Positions 38,945-51,470 of a stretch of 64,000 nt of DNA are shown in pieces. Origin of the DNA: Azorinus chamasolen (lineage: Eukaryota > Mollusca > Bivalvia > Cardiida > Solecurtidae); the NCBI GenBank assembly GCA_963576725.1, contig OY755242.1, positions 61,508,324 to 61,572,323 on the forward strand. Reading direction: 5' to 3'. Positions within the stretch are counted from its first letter, which is position 1; each line of letters opens with the position of its first letter. The notes under the pieces were generated by a model. It made no database searches. It had not been told where the DNA came from and was given only the letters and a program-made list of their open reading frames with translations. Made by a program: the position numbers and the translations under genes.

Positions 38945-41540
38945 AACGTTTGTTACAACCACTTTTGCAATAATAACCAGAATTGCAATAAATTTATTGC
39001 GAAAGTGGTTGGGATGTAAAATGGGTCCAAATTCGTATTGCAATTACTTGACAACCACTTTTGCAATAAAAACCAGAATTGCAATAATTTTTTCTAGATT
39101 TAAGAATTAGGTTACCGTTGCATTTCGGGTAGTTGCTAGTAGTTGCAAACAACTTTACATGACATGCCCGGACGAAAACAAAGCCCAAATGGGCTTATCA
39201 GTAAATTAGGAAAACAACCATTTATCAGTGTTTTCTCTTTTTAAACACTGGATGGGTTGATAGACTAGTCAATTATATGATTGTTTGTTTCGAAAGTTGT
39301 TGAACTTTACTTTTTAAAGCTAATTCGGATAATATGGAAGCCTAATGGGCTTATCTGCCAACCATGAACTTGCCAAAAACTACCTGTTCTGAACTTAATA
39401 TATAATTGAAATTTGACAGTAATGATAACAATGAAGACCAATTTGCCATAGTCTACTAGATCAGACACCTTTTCAAGAATTACAAAATGTTTATTGCGAA
39501 ACTGGGTTGAGATGTAAAAAGTGTCTAAATTCGTATTGCAATTACTTGACAACCACTTTTGCAATAAAAACCAGAATTGCAATAAACTTTTCTACATTGG
39601 AGAAATGAGTTATTCATGTATCGGCGGCAGTTGTTAACAGACGCGAACATCTCAAATGGACACATCGCAATGCCAACAAAGCCTAAATGGGCTTATCAGC
39701 ACATTATGAAACCAACCTTATATCGTCTCTTTCTGTTTGAACATTGGGGATTGACAGCGTAGTCCCAACCACTTTTGCAATAAATTTATTGCAAAACTGG
39801 TTGGGATGTAAAATGGGTCCAAATTCGTATTGCAATTACTTGACAACCAGTTTTGCAATAAAAACCAGAATTGCAATAAACTTCTTCTGGATGAAACAAA
39901 GAAGTGACTGTTGCATTTCGGGTAGTTGCTAATGGTTGCAAACATCTTAATAGGACATACCCGGATGCAATTAAAGCCCAAATGGGCTTATCAATAAACT
40001 AGAAAACCAATCATTTATCAGTGTTTTCTCTGTTTGAACATCGGCTGGATTGATAAATTAGTCGATTATAGGATTATTTGTTTCAAAGGTAGTTGCAAAC
40101 ATCTTTTTAAAGCTAATTCGGATAATGTGGAAGTCTAATAGGCTTATCAGTCATCTATGACATTGGCCAAAAAGTACCTGTTCTGAACTTACATGTTCGA
40201 AAATTGACAGGAATAATAACAATGTAGACGAGCTTGCCATAGTCTGCTAGATCAGACACCTTTTCAAGAATTACAAAATGTTTATTGCGAAACTGGTTGG
40301 GATGTAAAAAGTTACATAATTTGTATTGCAATTGTTCGACAACCAGTTTCGCAATAAAACCCAGAATTGCAATAAACTTTTCTTCATTGGAGAAATGAGT
40401 TATTCGTGCTTTGGCAACAGTTGTAAACATAGGCGAACATCTCAAATGGACACACCCAAATGCCAACAAAGCCTAAATGGGCTTATCAGCACATTATGAA
40501 ACCAACCTTATATCGTCTCTTTCTGTTTGAACATTGGGGATTGACAGCGTAGTCCCAACCACTTTTGCAATAAATTTATTGCGAAACTGGTTGAGATGTA
40601 AAAAGTGTCTAAATTCGTACTGCAATTACTTGACAACCAGTTTTGCAATAAAAACCAGAATTGCAATAAATTTTCTAGGTATAAGAAATCATTTAACGGT
40701 GCATTTTGGGTAGTTGCTAATAGTTGCAAACATCTTAATAGGACATACCCGGATGAAATCAAAGCCCAAATGGGCTTATCAGTAAATAAGAAAACCAATC
40801 ATTTATCAGTGTTTTCTCTGTTTGAACACCGACAGGATTGATAAAGTAGTCGAATATAGGATTGTTTGTTTCGAAGGTAGTTGCAAACATCTTTTTAAAG
40901 CTAATTCGGATAATATGGAAGCCTAATAGGCTCATCAGCCATCAATGAAATTGCCCAAAATCTACCTGTTCTGAACTTATATATTCGAAATTCGACTGGA
41001 ATGATAACAATGAAGACGAGATTTCCATAGTCTGCTAGATCAGACATCAGACATCTTTTCAAGAATTGCAAAATATTTATTGCGAAACTGGTTGGGATGT
41101 AAAATGTGAAATAATTTGTATTGCAATTATTTGACAACAAGTTTCGCAATAAAACCCAGAATTGCAATAAACTTTTCTCCATTTGAGAAATGAGTTATTC
41201 GTGCTTTGGCAACAGTTGTAAACGTATGCGAACATCTCAAATGGACACATCCAAAAGCCAACAAAGCCTAAATGGGCTTATCAGCACATTATGAAACCAA
41301 CCTTATATCGTCTCTTTCTGTTTGAACATTGGGGATTGACAGCGTAGTCCCAACCACTTTTGCAATACATTTATTGCGAAACTGGTTGGGATGTAAAATG
41401 GGTCCAAATTCGTACTGCAATTACTTGACAACCAGTTTTGCAATAAAAAAACAGAATTGCAATAAACTTTTCTGGATGAAACAAAGAAGTTACTGTTGCA
41501 TTTCGGATACTTGCTAATAGTTGCAAACCTGGTAGTAGGA
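38945..41540 (-). repeat. Left arm of a large inverted satellite
   Basis: Reverse-oriented copies of the 294/789-bp units. It is the mirror of 44217-48405: paired positions sum to 87,349 over 38945 to about 39,600 and to 84,889 over about 39,700-40,672. Each unit holds TTTATTGCAAAACTGGTTG-type stems (AACCAGTTTTGCAATAAA and its complement) and the short hairpin AGCCCATTTGGGCTT. 40673-41540 continues the array without a mirror partner. A further scrap (CTTTTTAAAGCTAATTCGGA) is at 41919. Confidence 0.9.
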
Positions 41541-41639
41541 TAAAACTTATAAGTAAATTTTGGAAACCAACCATATACATGTACATGTAAAGGTAAAAGT
41601 GAGGTGTAATGTTATGAACTATATACATGTACATATTCT

Positions 41640-41880
41640 CCCGACTTCACAATTTACCCCTTAGCACTGGGTTATATATCGGCCATTAACATTCAGCGCC
41701 CAATGCAGCTTATTTCCCTCACAGGAACCCATTTATACACCTGGGTGGAGAGTATTAATCGTGGGATGCATTTATTGTTCAGAAAATATATGATAGCCCG
41801 ATGGCAAGATTCGAACCGGGGGCCCTCCGATCCCAAGTCTAACCTCCTACCACTGGACCACCACTCCAACAAATGTATTT
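41640..41880 (-). mobile_element. tRNA-derived SINE
   Basis: Read on the minus strand from about 41874: GAGTGGTGGTCCAGTGGTAG fits a pol III A box (TGGTCCAGTGG), and GGTTCGAATCTTG, about 40 nt on, fits the B box. Downstream comes CTCTCCACCCAGGTGTATAA, a hairpin resembling a SINE central domain, then ATTGGGCGCTGAATGTTAAT near the tail. The head does not fold as a functional tRNA. It sits inside the left satellite arm's ragged end. Confidence 0.75.
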
Positions 41881-41997
41881 CAATGTTTTCTATATTTAAA
41901 AAAGCTGGATCTAAGGTCTTTTTAAAGCTAATTCGGATAATATGAAAAATGAATAGCCTTATCAGAAAAACACGAGTTTGTCGAAATGACATCCATT

Positions 41998-42320
41998 TTA
42001 GCTCACCAGAACGTGCTCAGGGTGAGCTTTTGTGATCGCTTGGTTTCCATTCTCCGTCAGCTTGCGTCGTGCGGTGTCCGTCGTGTGCCGTCAGTCGTCA
42101 ACAATTTGAACATTTAAAAATCTTCTCCTCTGAATATACAGGGTTGTCAGGTTTCATATTTGGCACTTACCATCATATTTAAGTCCTCTACAAAAGGTAT
42201 ATAAATTATGTCCCTGGGGTCAAAATTGGTCCCACCCCAGGGGGCCTTGTTATCTATAGAAACATATAGTGAAAACTTTGAAAATCTTCTCTGAAACTGG
42301 CAGTTTTCCAGCTTTAATAT
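41998..42320 (+). repeat. AGCTCACC dispersed repeat, copy 1
   Basis: Opens AGCTCACCAGAACGTGCTCA then GGGTGAGCTTTTGTGATCGC, a short hairpin, followed by a CGTCGTGCGGTGTCCGTCGT tract and the CAAAATTGGTCCCACCCCAG block. This layout is widespread in bivalve genomes. Confidence 0.8.
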
Positions 42321-42334
42321 TTGGCATATATTTA

Positions 42335-42455
42335 TGTTATAATATAGATCTGATTCCAGAGTATTTGCTATGCCCAAAATCTGTGTTAATGTATCCGTAT
42401 AAAATTAATATAATTATTATTCAGGATATCATTATTATTTACATGTATATAAATG
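42335..42455 (-). mobile_element. PB2 outer-half fragment
   Basis: TTATAATATAGATCTGATTC to CATTATTATTTACATGTATA follows the PB2 outer arm in reverse. Confidence 0.5.
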
Positions 42456-42543
42456 TAACAAAAGCACGGTGTACGGTCAACAGTGTGAAATCTAGTCAGT
42501 CATAAAACTGTTTCAATCTATTCCGAAATGATCGTGTTTATCC

Positions 42544-42768
42544 TTAACTCAGTGAATATTTATGTAAGAAATAATGGCATCATGAATAATAATTAGATTA
42601 ATTTTAAAAATGGCATATTAAACTGTAGGAACTATAGAATCATATATATTTCATTCCATAAGCAAACAGAACAGACCCTGATCAGATGGCCCCCACGAGA
42701 GCTATCTGATCTAATTCTACTCTGTTTGTAAATGCGGAGAAAGGCGCATTTATGCAGGAAAGGGTTCA
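42544..42768 (+). mobile_element. PB2 MITE (225 bp)
   Basis: TTAA at 42544, TTCA at 42765. CAGTGAATATTTATGTAAGA start; apex GGCCCCCACGAGAGCT. Confidence 0.75.
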
Positions 42769-42769
42769 A

Positions 42770-43150
42770 AGTCGTTATTTTTCAAAGAGTGTTAACATAT
42801 ATTGTTTAAGTGTATTAATGGTATAATAATATAATTTCAATGCTTATATTAGTTACAATTTGCATGCACTATTTCACTTTGTAACTTCCATACAAACTGA
42901 CTTTTACTTGTAATAATTAAAGTAATCATTCAAGTATTTATATATTATATTAATTCCTTTTTTGGAATATTGTCTTCATTGAGATAATAATGGGCAAATA
43001 TGTAAATGATCACATTTGGTCAGTTCCGGTTTGTGTTGATAACCTATTCTAGGTTTTGTTATCATAAGATATTTGCAAATGAAGAAGCTACCAAACATAC
43101 TAACGACCAGCCAATCCTCAACACAGAAAAACATTATATACGGTTGATTA
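42770..43150. other. No recognisable gene or element
   Basis: AT-rich unique-looking sequence. 43151-43218 is a scrap of the satellite unit (CTGATAAGCCCATTTAGACT). Confidence 0.4.
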
Positions 43151-43218
43151 CGTAATTGGCTGATAAGCCCATTTAGACTTTGTTGGCATTCGGATGTGTC
43201 CTATCAAGATGTTCGCAT

Positions 43219-44213
43219 TTTTAGCTCACCAGAGCACAAAGTGCTCAGGGTGAGCTTTTGTGATCGCCTGGTGTCCGTCGTCTGTCGGAGTTTGTTGTGC
43301 GTCGTGCGGTGTGTGTCGTGCGCCGTGCGTCGTCAACAATTTGAATCTTTAAAAGTCTTCTCCTCTGAATCTACAGGGTTCTCAGCTTGCATCTTTAGCA
43401 CATAGCATCACCTATCGGTCCTCTACAAAAGTTATATAATTTATGTCCCTGGAGTCAAAATTGGCCCCGCAACGGTCCCAGGGGTGGCCAGTTTTCTCTA
43501 GCTGACTGTTATTCTGTACAAGTAGCATGGGGAAAACTTTAAATATCTTCTTGTCAAAAACTACATGTCACAGATCTTAGATATTTGGTGTATAGATTTA
43601 CCTAATATACCTTATAGAAATTTGTTAATATCATAGTTCTGAGGTTAAAATTGGCCCTTCCCTGTTTGTTATACTTTAAAATAGACTTTTACACTATAAA
43701 GGTTCCACTGAGCCAGAAGGACTCCAGCTACTCAGTCTGTGTTATGCAATCACTGGAGAGGTCAATTTCCTGGTCAAAACTCTATAAAGTTGTCTGCTTC
43801 AGAATTAGTGTCTGTTTATTCACACTGTTTTTAACCCATTCCCTCATAGGCTATTTTCAGATCCTACCTCTTTGAATAAATCTACTGATAAGGAGCATGA
43901 ATTAGAGAAACGGAAAATTTCAGAATTGTGTAGATTTGAAACCATTGTGATAAATAGAGCATTTACTCCTATGGAGCAAATGCTCTATTTATCACAATGG
44001 TTTCATAAAGTGGCTATTACAGAGGCGTAGAAAGGCGTTTTATGGAGGAAAGGGTTAATGCATATCAATCTTACAACTAACTTATGTACAAACCACATAT
44101 GAAGTAACATACAGGTATGCGTCAGATCAGAATCCAAACTGTGTGCTAATTTCAGTCAAGTCATGCTACGAAATAAAGCCCCACCCCAGGGGAGGCCAGT
44201 TTTCTATAGAACA
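43219..44213 (+). repeat. AGCTCACC dispersed repeat, copy 2, with PB1 inside
   Basis: AGCTCACCAGAGCACAAAGT, CGTCGTGCGGTGTGTGTCGT, several diverged internal blocks of GGTCAAAATTGGCCC type. The piece 44178-44213 (CCCACCCCAGGGGAGGCCAG) lies after the PB1 and touches the right satellite arm. Confidence 0.7.
43831..44058 (+). mobile_element. PB1 MITE, full length (228 bp)
   Basis: TTAA at 43831 and 44055. Apex TTTACTCCTATGGAGCAAAT; right end TTTATGGAGGAAAGGG, the gcg-type right end also seen at 16842-17072. Confidence 0.9.
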
Positions 44214-44216
44214 TAG

Positions 44217-47200
44217 TTTTTATTGCAATTCTGGTTTTTATTGCAAAACTGGTTGTCAAGTAATTGCAATACGAATTTAGACACCTTTTACATCTCAACC
44301 AGTTTCGCAATAAATTTATTGCAAAAGTGGTTGGGACTACGCTGTCAATCCCCAATGTTCAAACAGAAAGAGACGATATAAGGTTGGTTTCATAAGGTGC
44401 TGATAAGCCCATGTAGGCTTTGTTGGCATTTGGGTGTGTCCATTTGAGATGTTCGCCTATGTTTACAACTGTTGCCAAAGCACGAATAACTCATTTCTCC
44501 AATGAAGAAAAGTTTATTGCGATTCTGGGTTTTATTGCGAAACTGGTTGTCGGTCAATTGCAATACAAATTATGTAACTTTTTACATCCCAACCAGTTTC
44601 GCAATAAACATTTTGTAATTCTTGAAAAGGTGTCTGATCTAGCAGACTATGGCAAACTCGTCTTCATTGTTATTATTCCTGTCAAATTTCGAACATGTAA
44701 GTTCAGAACAGGTACTTTTTGGCCAATGTCATAGATGACTGATAAGCCTATTAGACTTCCACATTATCCGAATTAGCTTTAAAAAGATGTTTGCAACTAC
44801 CTTTGAAACAAATAATCCTATAATCGACTAATTTATCAATCCAGCCGATGTTCAAACAGAGAAAACACTGATAAATGATTGGTTTTCTAGTTTATTGATA
44901 AGCCCATTTGGGCTTTAATTGCATCCGGGTATGTCCTATTAAGATGTTTGCAACCATTAGCAACTACCCGAAATGCAACAGTCACTTCTTTGTTTCATCC
45001 AGAAAAAGTTTATTGCAATTCTGGTTTTTATTGCAAAACTGGTTGTCAAGTAATTGCAATACGAATTTGGACCCATTTTACATCCCAACCAGTTTTGCAA
45101 TAAATTTATTGCAAAAGTGGTTGGGACTACGCTGTCAATCCCCAATGTTCAAACAGAAACAGACGATATAAGGTTGGTTTCATAATGTGCTGATAAGTCC
45201 ATTTAGGCTTTGTTGGCATTGCGATGTGTCCATTTGAGATGTTCGCGTCTGTTAACAACTGCCGCCGATACATGAATAACTCATTTCTCCAATGTAGAAA
45301 AGTTTATTGCAATTCTGGTTTTTATTGCAAAAGTGGTTGTCAAGTAATTGCAATACGAATTTGGACCCATTTTACATCCCAACCAGTTTCGCAATAAATT
45401 TATTGCAAAAGTGGTTGGGACTACGCTGTCAATCACCAATGTTCAAAAAGAAACAGACGATATAAAGTGGGTTTCATAATGTGCTGATAAGCCCATTTAG
45501 GCTTTGTTGGAATTTGGATGTGTCCATTTGAGATGTTCCCACCTGTTTACAACGGCCGCCAAAGCACGAATAACTGATTTCTCCAATGTAGAAAAGTTTA
45601 TTGCAATTCTGGGTTTTATTGCGAAACTGGTTGTCGAACAATTGCAATACAAATTATGTCACTTTTTACATCCCAACCAGTTTCGCAATAAATTTATTGC
45701 AAAAGTGGTTGGGACTACGCTGTCAATCCCAAATGTTAAACAGAAACAGACGATATAAGGTTGGTTTCATAATGTGTTGATAAGCCCATTTAGGCTTCGG
45801 TGGCATTTGGATGTGTCCATTTGAGATGTTCCCACCTGTTTACAACTGCCGCCGATACATGAATAACTCATTTCTCCAATGTAGAAAAGTTTATTGCAAT
45901 TCTGGTTTTTATTGCGAAACTGGTTGTCAAATAAGTGCAATACAAATTATGTCACTTTTTACATCCCAACCAGTTTCGCAATAAACATTTTGCAATTCTT
46001 GAAAAGGGGTCTGATCTTGCAGACTATGGTAAACTCGTCTACATTGTTATCATTCCTGTCAATTTTCGAACATGTAAGTTCAGAACAGGTAGTTTTGGGC
46101 CAATGTCATAGATGACTGATAAGGCTATTAGGCTTCCATATTATCCGAATTAGCTTTAAAAAGATGTTTGCAACTACCTTTGAAACAAATAATCCTATAA
46201 TCGACTAATTTATGAATCCAGCCGATGTTCAAACAGAGAAAACACTGATAAATGATTGGTTTTCTAGTTTACTGATAAGCCCATTTGGGCTTTAATTCCA
46301 TCCGAGTATGTCCTATTAAGATGTTTGCAACTATTAGCAACTACCCAAAATGCAACAATCACTTCTTCGTTTCATCCAGAAAAAGTTTATTGCAATTCTG
46401 GTTTTTATTGCAAAACTGGTTGTCAAGTAATTGCAATACGAATTTGGACCCATTTTACATCCCAACCAGTTTTGCAATAAATTTATTGCAAAAGTGGTTG
46501 GGACTACGCTGTCAATCCCCAATGTTCAAACAGAAACAGACGATATAAGGTTGGTTTCATAATGTGCTGATAAGCCCATTTAGGCTTTGTTGGCATTGCG
46601 ATGTGTCCATTTGAGATGTTCGCGTCTGTTAACAACTGCTGCCGATACATGAATAACTCATTTCTCCAATGTAGAAAAGTTTATTGCAATTCTGGTTTTT
46701 ATTGCAAAAGTGGTTGTCAAGTAATTGCAATACGAATTTGGACCCATTTTACATCCCAACCAGTTTCGCAATAAATTTATTGCAAAAGTGGTTGGGACTA
46801 CGCTGTCAATCACCAATGTTCAAACAGAAACAGACGATATAAAGTTGGTTTCATAATGTGCTGATAAGCCCATTTAGGCTTTGTTGGAATTTGGATGTGT
46901 CCATTTGAGATGTTCCCATCTGTTTAAAACTGCCGCCAAAGCATGAATAACTGATTTCTCCAATGTAGAAAAGTTTATTGCAATTCTGGGTTTTATTGCG
47001 AAACTGGTTGTCGAACAATTGCAATACAAATTATGTCACTTTTTACATCCCAACCAGTTTCGCAATAAACATTTTGTAATTCTTGAAAAGGTGTCTGATC
47101 TAGCAGACTATGGCAAACTCGTCTTCATTGTTATCATTCCTGTCAATTTTACGAACATGTAAGTTCAGAACAGGTAGTTTTGGGCCAATGTCATAGATGA

Positions 47201-48405
47201 CTGATAAGCCTATTGGGCTTCCATATTATCCGTATTAGCTTTAAAAAGATGTTTGCAACTACCTTCGAAACAAATAATCCTATAATCGACTAATTTATCA
47301 ATCCAGCCGGCGTTCAAACAGAGAAAACACTGATAAATGAGTGGTTTTCTAATTTACTGATATGCCCATTTGGGCTTTGTTTGCATCCGGGTATGTCCTA
47401 TTAAGATGTTTGCAACTATTAGCAACTACCCGAAATGCAACAGTAACTTATTTCTTTCATCCAGAAAAGTTTATTGCAATTCTGGTTTTTATTGCAAAAC
47501 TGGTTGTCAAGTAATTGCAATACGAATTTGGACCCATTTTACATCCCAACCAGTTTTGCAATAAATTTATTGCAAAAGTGGATGGGACTACGCTGTCAAT
47601 CCCCAATGTTCAAACAGAAACAGACGATATAAGGTTGGTTTCATAATGTGCTGATAAGCCCATTTAGGCTTTGTTGGCATTGCGATGTGTCCATTTGAGA
47701 TGTTCGCGTCTGTTAACAACTGCCGCCGATACATGAATAACTCATTTCTCCAATGTAGAAAAGTTTATTGCAATTCTGGTTTTTATTGCAAAAGTGGTTG
47801 TCAAGTAATTGCAATACGAATTTAGACACTTTTTACATCTCAACCAGTTTCGAAATAAACATTTTGTAATTCTTGAAAAGGTGTCTGATCTAGTAGACTA
47901 TGGCAAATTGGTCTTCATTGTTATCATTACTGTCAAATTTCAATTATATATTAAGTTCAGAACATGTAGTTTTTGGCAAGTTCATGGTTGGCAGATCAGC
48001 CCATTAGGCTTCCATATTATCCGAATTAGCTTTAAAAAGTAAAGTTCAACAACTTTCGAAACAAACAATCATATAATTGACTAGTCTATCAACCCATCCA
48101 GTGTTTAAAAAGAGAAAACACTGATAAATGGTTGTTTTCCTAATTTACTGATAAGCCCATTTGGGCTTTGTTTTCGTCCGGGCATGTCATGTAAAGTTGT
48201 TTGCAACTACTAGCAACTACCCGAAATGCAACGGTAACCTAATTCTTAAATCTAGAAAAATTTATTGCAATTCTGGTTTTTATTGCAAAAGTGGTTGTCA
48301 AGTAATTGCAATACGAATTTGGACCCATTTTACATCCCAACCACTTTCGCAATAAATTTATTGCAATTCTGGTTATTATTGAAAAAGTGGTTGTAACAAA
48401 CGTTT
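44217..48405 (+). repeat. Right arm of the inverted satellite, 294/789-bp higher-order units
   Basis: The marker TTGGGACTACGCTGTCAAT starts at 44331, 45121, 45415, 45709, 46498, 46792 and (ATGGGA) 47582: spacings 790, 294, 294, 789, 294, 790. This gives a 1,377-bp higher-order period. The arm holds 2,460 bp more than the left arm, equal to 294+789+1,377, so it grew by unit duplication after inversion. Apparent frames in the units contain no consistent coding signal. Confidence 0.9.
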
Positions 48406-48493
48406 TAACAACTTTGAATTAAAATGACATAATAGCAAAATGTGTAGAGTCTGATCAAACTGCTCAACTTCGTCTGTCCGAACATTTTGGTAA

Positions 48494-48852
48494 TTAACCT
48501 TTACTTTATGAATATTCATGTAAGAAATCATGACATTATCAATATTATTTAAATTAATTGTCACAATAGCACATGGGGGCACCCTTAACCCTTTCGCTGC
48601 CAAACTCAGTCGTCTGCTAACTTTTTCGTCTGCTACAAATTTTCATTTTTTTTTTATTTTCTTCATTTTTGTTTCAAAACATAGTAACAGTAACAAACGG
48701 TTTGGATCCTGATGAGACGCCGAGTTACTCGGCGTCTCATCTGGATCCAAACTGTTTGCATAGGTAATTACAGATCCGGCATTGGCAGCGAAAGGGTTAA
48801 AGTTTGGCCCTAGCAGAAACTGTACATTCATATCCATGGAGTAAAGGGTTGA
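48494..48852 (+). mobile_element. PB2 MITE with PB3 inserted
   Basis: Left TTAACCTTTACTTTATGAAT to ATAGCACATGGGGGCACCC; right GTTTGGCCCTAGCAGAAACT to ATGGAGTAAAGGGTTGA. The PB2 palindrome itself is deleted. Confidence 0.7.
48595..48800 (+). mobile_element. PB3 MITE, full length (206 bp)
   Basis: TTAA at 48595 and 48797, TIR CCCTTTCGCTGCCAA intact, apex GCCGAGTTACTCGGC. Almost identical to 21865-22079 and 52138-52355. Confidence 0.9.
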
Positions 48853-48940
48853 GGTATTTATGGATTCTTACACAGTTGCAAATTGGACGTGTAATATATG
48901 TAAGGTTACACGTAACATCGAGACTCCTTTGATTAAAGAG

Positions 48941-49060
48941 TACATGTATGAATCGTGTGCAGGAAACACCACATACAAAACACGCAGCCGCCCGAACAGC
49001 ATCACGATGGAAAACAGTAAATGTACATGCATATAAAACAAGGACATAACAAAGACATGC
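48941..49060 (+). repeat. Dispersed repeat R, copy 2
   Basis: GCAGGAAACACCACATACAA, GCAGCCGCCCGAACAGCATC, ACAGTAAATGTACATGC. Confidence 0.6.
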
Positions 49061-49257
49061 CAAAAACATAACAAACAAACAAATGGGGAATATGGAAGTA
49101 CCGCCTTGAGACGGTCAGTGACAAATGTCGCTGGGAATTTAAACTGGTGCCAAACCTCACATTTATTCCATTCCAACCCTAAAAGACAAACGGTGTAAAT
49201 AAACACATCCCCTCTCCGACTAATCTACAACAATCATTTGAGAATCCATTGACCGAG

Positions 49258-49328
49258 TGCAAAACTGCTTGAATCCTGATGAGACGCCGAGTTACTCGGA
49301 GTCTCATCTGGATTCAAGCTGATTGTCA
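49258..49328. mobile_element. PB3 palindrome only
   Basis: AACTGCTTGAATCCTGATGA to TCATCTGGATTCAAGCTGAT, apex GCCGAGTTACTCGGA. Confidence 0.6.
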
Positions 49329-49454
49329 ATACCAGCCAGTTTTCACTAAGCATGAGAACAGCGGGACTATCAGATGTGATATCTTGTTTGGTCGTCTAGT
49401 GCATAACAATGCTCGCATTGATTTGTTCACAATTGCTTTGAATAAATTTATATA

Positions 49455-49649
49455 CAGTAAAACCCCTCAAAACCTGACGTTGAATATATCGGTCTTAGAG
49501 ACAAGTGTCAACTTAATGCAAGGTGAAAGTCATGCAGAAAGCTCCTCTAGGAGTTTTCTGCATGACTTTCACCCTGCATTAAGCCGTCACCTACCTAAAA
49601 GTATCTAAATTCTTCTCTACTAGAATTCCAGTTTAGAGGGGTTCTCCTG
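49455..49649 (+). mobile_element. PO2 MITE (195 bp)
   Basis: TA then CAGTAAAACCCCTCAAAACC; right end TTTAGAGGGGTTCTCCTG. Palindrome CTTAATGCAAGGTGAAAGTC, apex AGCTCCTCTAGGAGTT, CACCCTGCATTAAGCCG. Family reference for PO2; core nearly that of PO1. Confidence 0.8.
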
Positions 49650-49829
49650 TGCACAATATGTCTACACGTACAAAATGTACTATAAAATCTGTCTTAAACG
49701 ATCAATAAGATAAGTCTAATTACATGTGTCTTTGGGGAGTATGGTAGATATATGCAGGTCGAAAGAACTGCAGTCCTGCATTAAGCAGTCACGCAAACGA
49801 TTTGAGAGGGTATATAGGAGTCAGTGTGT

Positions 49830-49990
49830 TGGTCGGTTGGTTGATCTGCCTGTCTGTCTGTAGCACAACTTCTGTTTTTGTGTGATGGTCGGTCGGTTGG
49901 TATGTCTGTCTGTCCGTGGCACAACGTTTGCTTTGCGATCAAGGCAGCTGAGCGTGGGTATTCCATCACCTTTGGTGATAGTTCTATTTT
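49830..49990 (+). repeat. Diverged two-unit repeat with GTCTGTCTGTC
   Basis: GGTCGGTTGGTTGATCTGCC and GGTCGGTCGGTTGGTATGTC each lead to CTGTCTGT-GGCACAAC. It ends with a TCACCTTTGGTGATA hairpin. Confidence 0.6.
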
Positions 49991-50199
49991 TTAATGTCCT
50001 AATCGGTAGTATAAAGTGACAAGCTCTATTTGCAAAGGCTTTAAAAATGCTAAGAATTACACAAATCATTGGTTATATGCTGAAAAGCGTTCTATGTGTT
50101 TGATATTGAAAATCCAATTTGATTCGCCAGTGTATTAGAGCTAATTCCGATTGCGTTTCAATTTCTTAGCTGATAACATTTTGTTGTTAAAAATATACT

Positions 50200-50396
50200 A
50201 ACCTCTTTGAATAAATCCACTGAAAAGGAGCATATATACTAGAGAAACGGAACATTTCAGAATTGTGTAGTTTTGAAACCATTGTGATAAATAGAGCATT
50301 TGCTCCTATGGAGCAAATGCTCTATTTATTACAATGGTTTCAAAAAGTGACTTTTACAGCGACGCCAAAAGGCACCAGAAGAATGGAATGGGTTTA
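50200..50396 (+). mobile_element. PB1 MITE, left end truncated
   Basis: ACTAACCTCTTTGAATAAAT to AGAATGGAATGGGTTTA; apex TTTGCTCCTATGGAGCAAAT. Confidence 0.75.
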
Positions 50397-50584
50397 GACA
50401 GCTTCTACTGTATAACACGGTTACAAATCTCCAATCAGGTTGTCTTTGTCTCATATATTATATACGGTAACTTTAGTAAGAAATGTATTGGCAAATAAAA
50501 ATTAACAGGACCGAAGATATGTTGAAGAATGATGTTTTGTCCAATCGTATTTACCATTTACCAGAATTAGGCGCCTTTCAAAAC

Positions 50585-50740
50585 AGGGTCTGCTCTGTTT
50601 GCTTACGTAATTATTATATAGATAGGATTCTACAGTTTGTGACATGGCGTGACATTTCTTTGAGCATATATACCATTATAAAACTTTAGCTAATATATTC
50701 ATAGTGTCATATATTTTAACTAATATTCACCAGGTTTAAG
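50585..50740 (-). mobile_element. PB2 half copy, inverted
   Basis: AGGGTCTGCTCTGTTTGCTT, GATTCTACAGTTTGTGACAT, ATAGTGTCATATATTTTAAC, ending AATATTCACCAGG. Confidence 0.6.
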
Positions 50741-51153
50741 TACATATTTAATGTTCGAATGTATTGATTATTCAAACGTAATTTCGATTGTTAAAGGTCA
50801 TATGAATTCCCCGCACGATCTGTCAATACAAATTACGTGCATTTCTATTAGGCCACTGAACTCACCCATACCTGGTTCGGTAGCTGACAACAATGATTTG
50901 TCGTATAACCCGTATTTAATAATACTAATTAAGTCGGTATACATGTTGTGTTTTTTCATAAACTAAGTTCATAAGATGTAGCTCTCTGTGAATCAGTTAA
51001 TTCCATACCATAGGGTCAAATGAATGGTTATATTATCGGTAGACAGTTTTGATGTTACTATCCTCACGTTCTCGATTCTCTAGTAACTTTTATTATTGTT
51101 TTGTGACCGAATATAGTTCATAAACGTTCCCTTAAACGCACTATCTAGATTCT
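50741..51153. other. No recognisable gene or element
   Basis: Unique-looking sequence. Confidence 0.4.
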
Positions 51154-51381
51154 TTAACCCATTACCTCATAGGCTATTTTAGATACAACCTCTTTGAATA
51201 AATCTACCGAAAAGGATCATTAACTAGAGAAAAGGAAAATTTTAGAATCTAGTAGTTTGAAACCATTGTGATAAATAGAGTATTTGCTCCTATAGGAGCA
51301 AATGCTCTATTTATCACAAAGGTTTCACAAAGTGACTTTAACGGAGTCGTCAAAAGTCGTCAATATGAGGTAATGGATTAA
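51154..51381 (+). mobile_element. PB1 MITE, full length (228 bp)
   Basis: TTAA at 51154 and 51378. Apex TTTGCTCCTATAGGAGCAAA intact. Confidence 0.9.
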
Positions 51382-51470
51382 TCATTTTCTTCATGTGTAT
51401 GCATGTAATAAATGATGGGATCATGAATATTGTATAGACGGAATTTTATAATGGAATAACGGAATATTTG
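51378..51470 (+). mobile_element. PB2 left-end fragment abutting PB1
   Basis: TTAATCATTTTCTTCATGTG, GATGGGATCATGAATATTGT, TTTTATAATGGAATAACGG. Confidence 0.55.

Noticed and set aside
41790..41874. Functional tRNA gene
   Set aside because: A and B boxes are present, but the acceptor and anticodon stems do not pair properly and a SINE body follows.
39000..48360. Many frames of 60-104 codons recurring with near-identical proteins
   Set aside because: They are copies of satellite units; similarity follows from recent DNA duplication, frames differ between units and are punctuated by stops.
49781..50069. Thr/Asp/Arg-rich minus frames
   Set aside because: Encoded by the GTCTGTCTGTC repeat; composition explains the frames.
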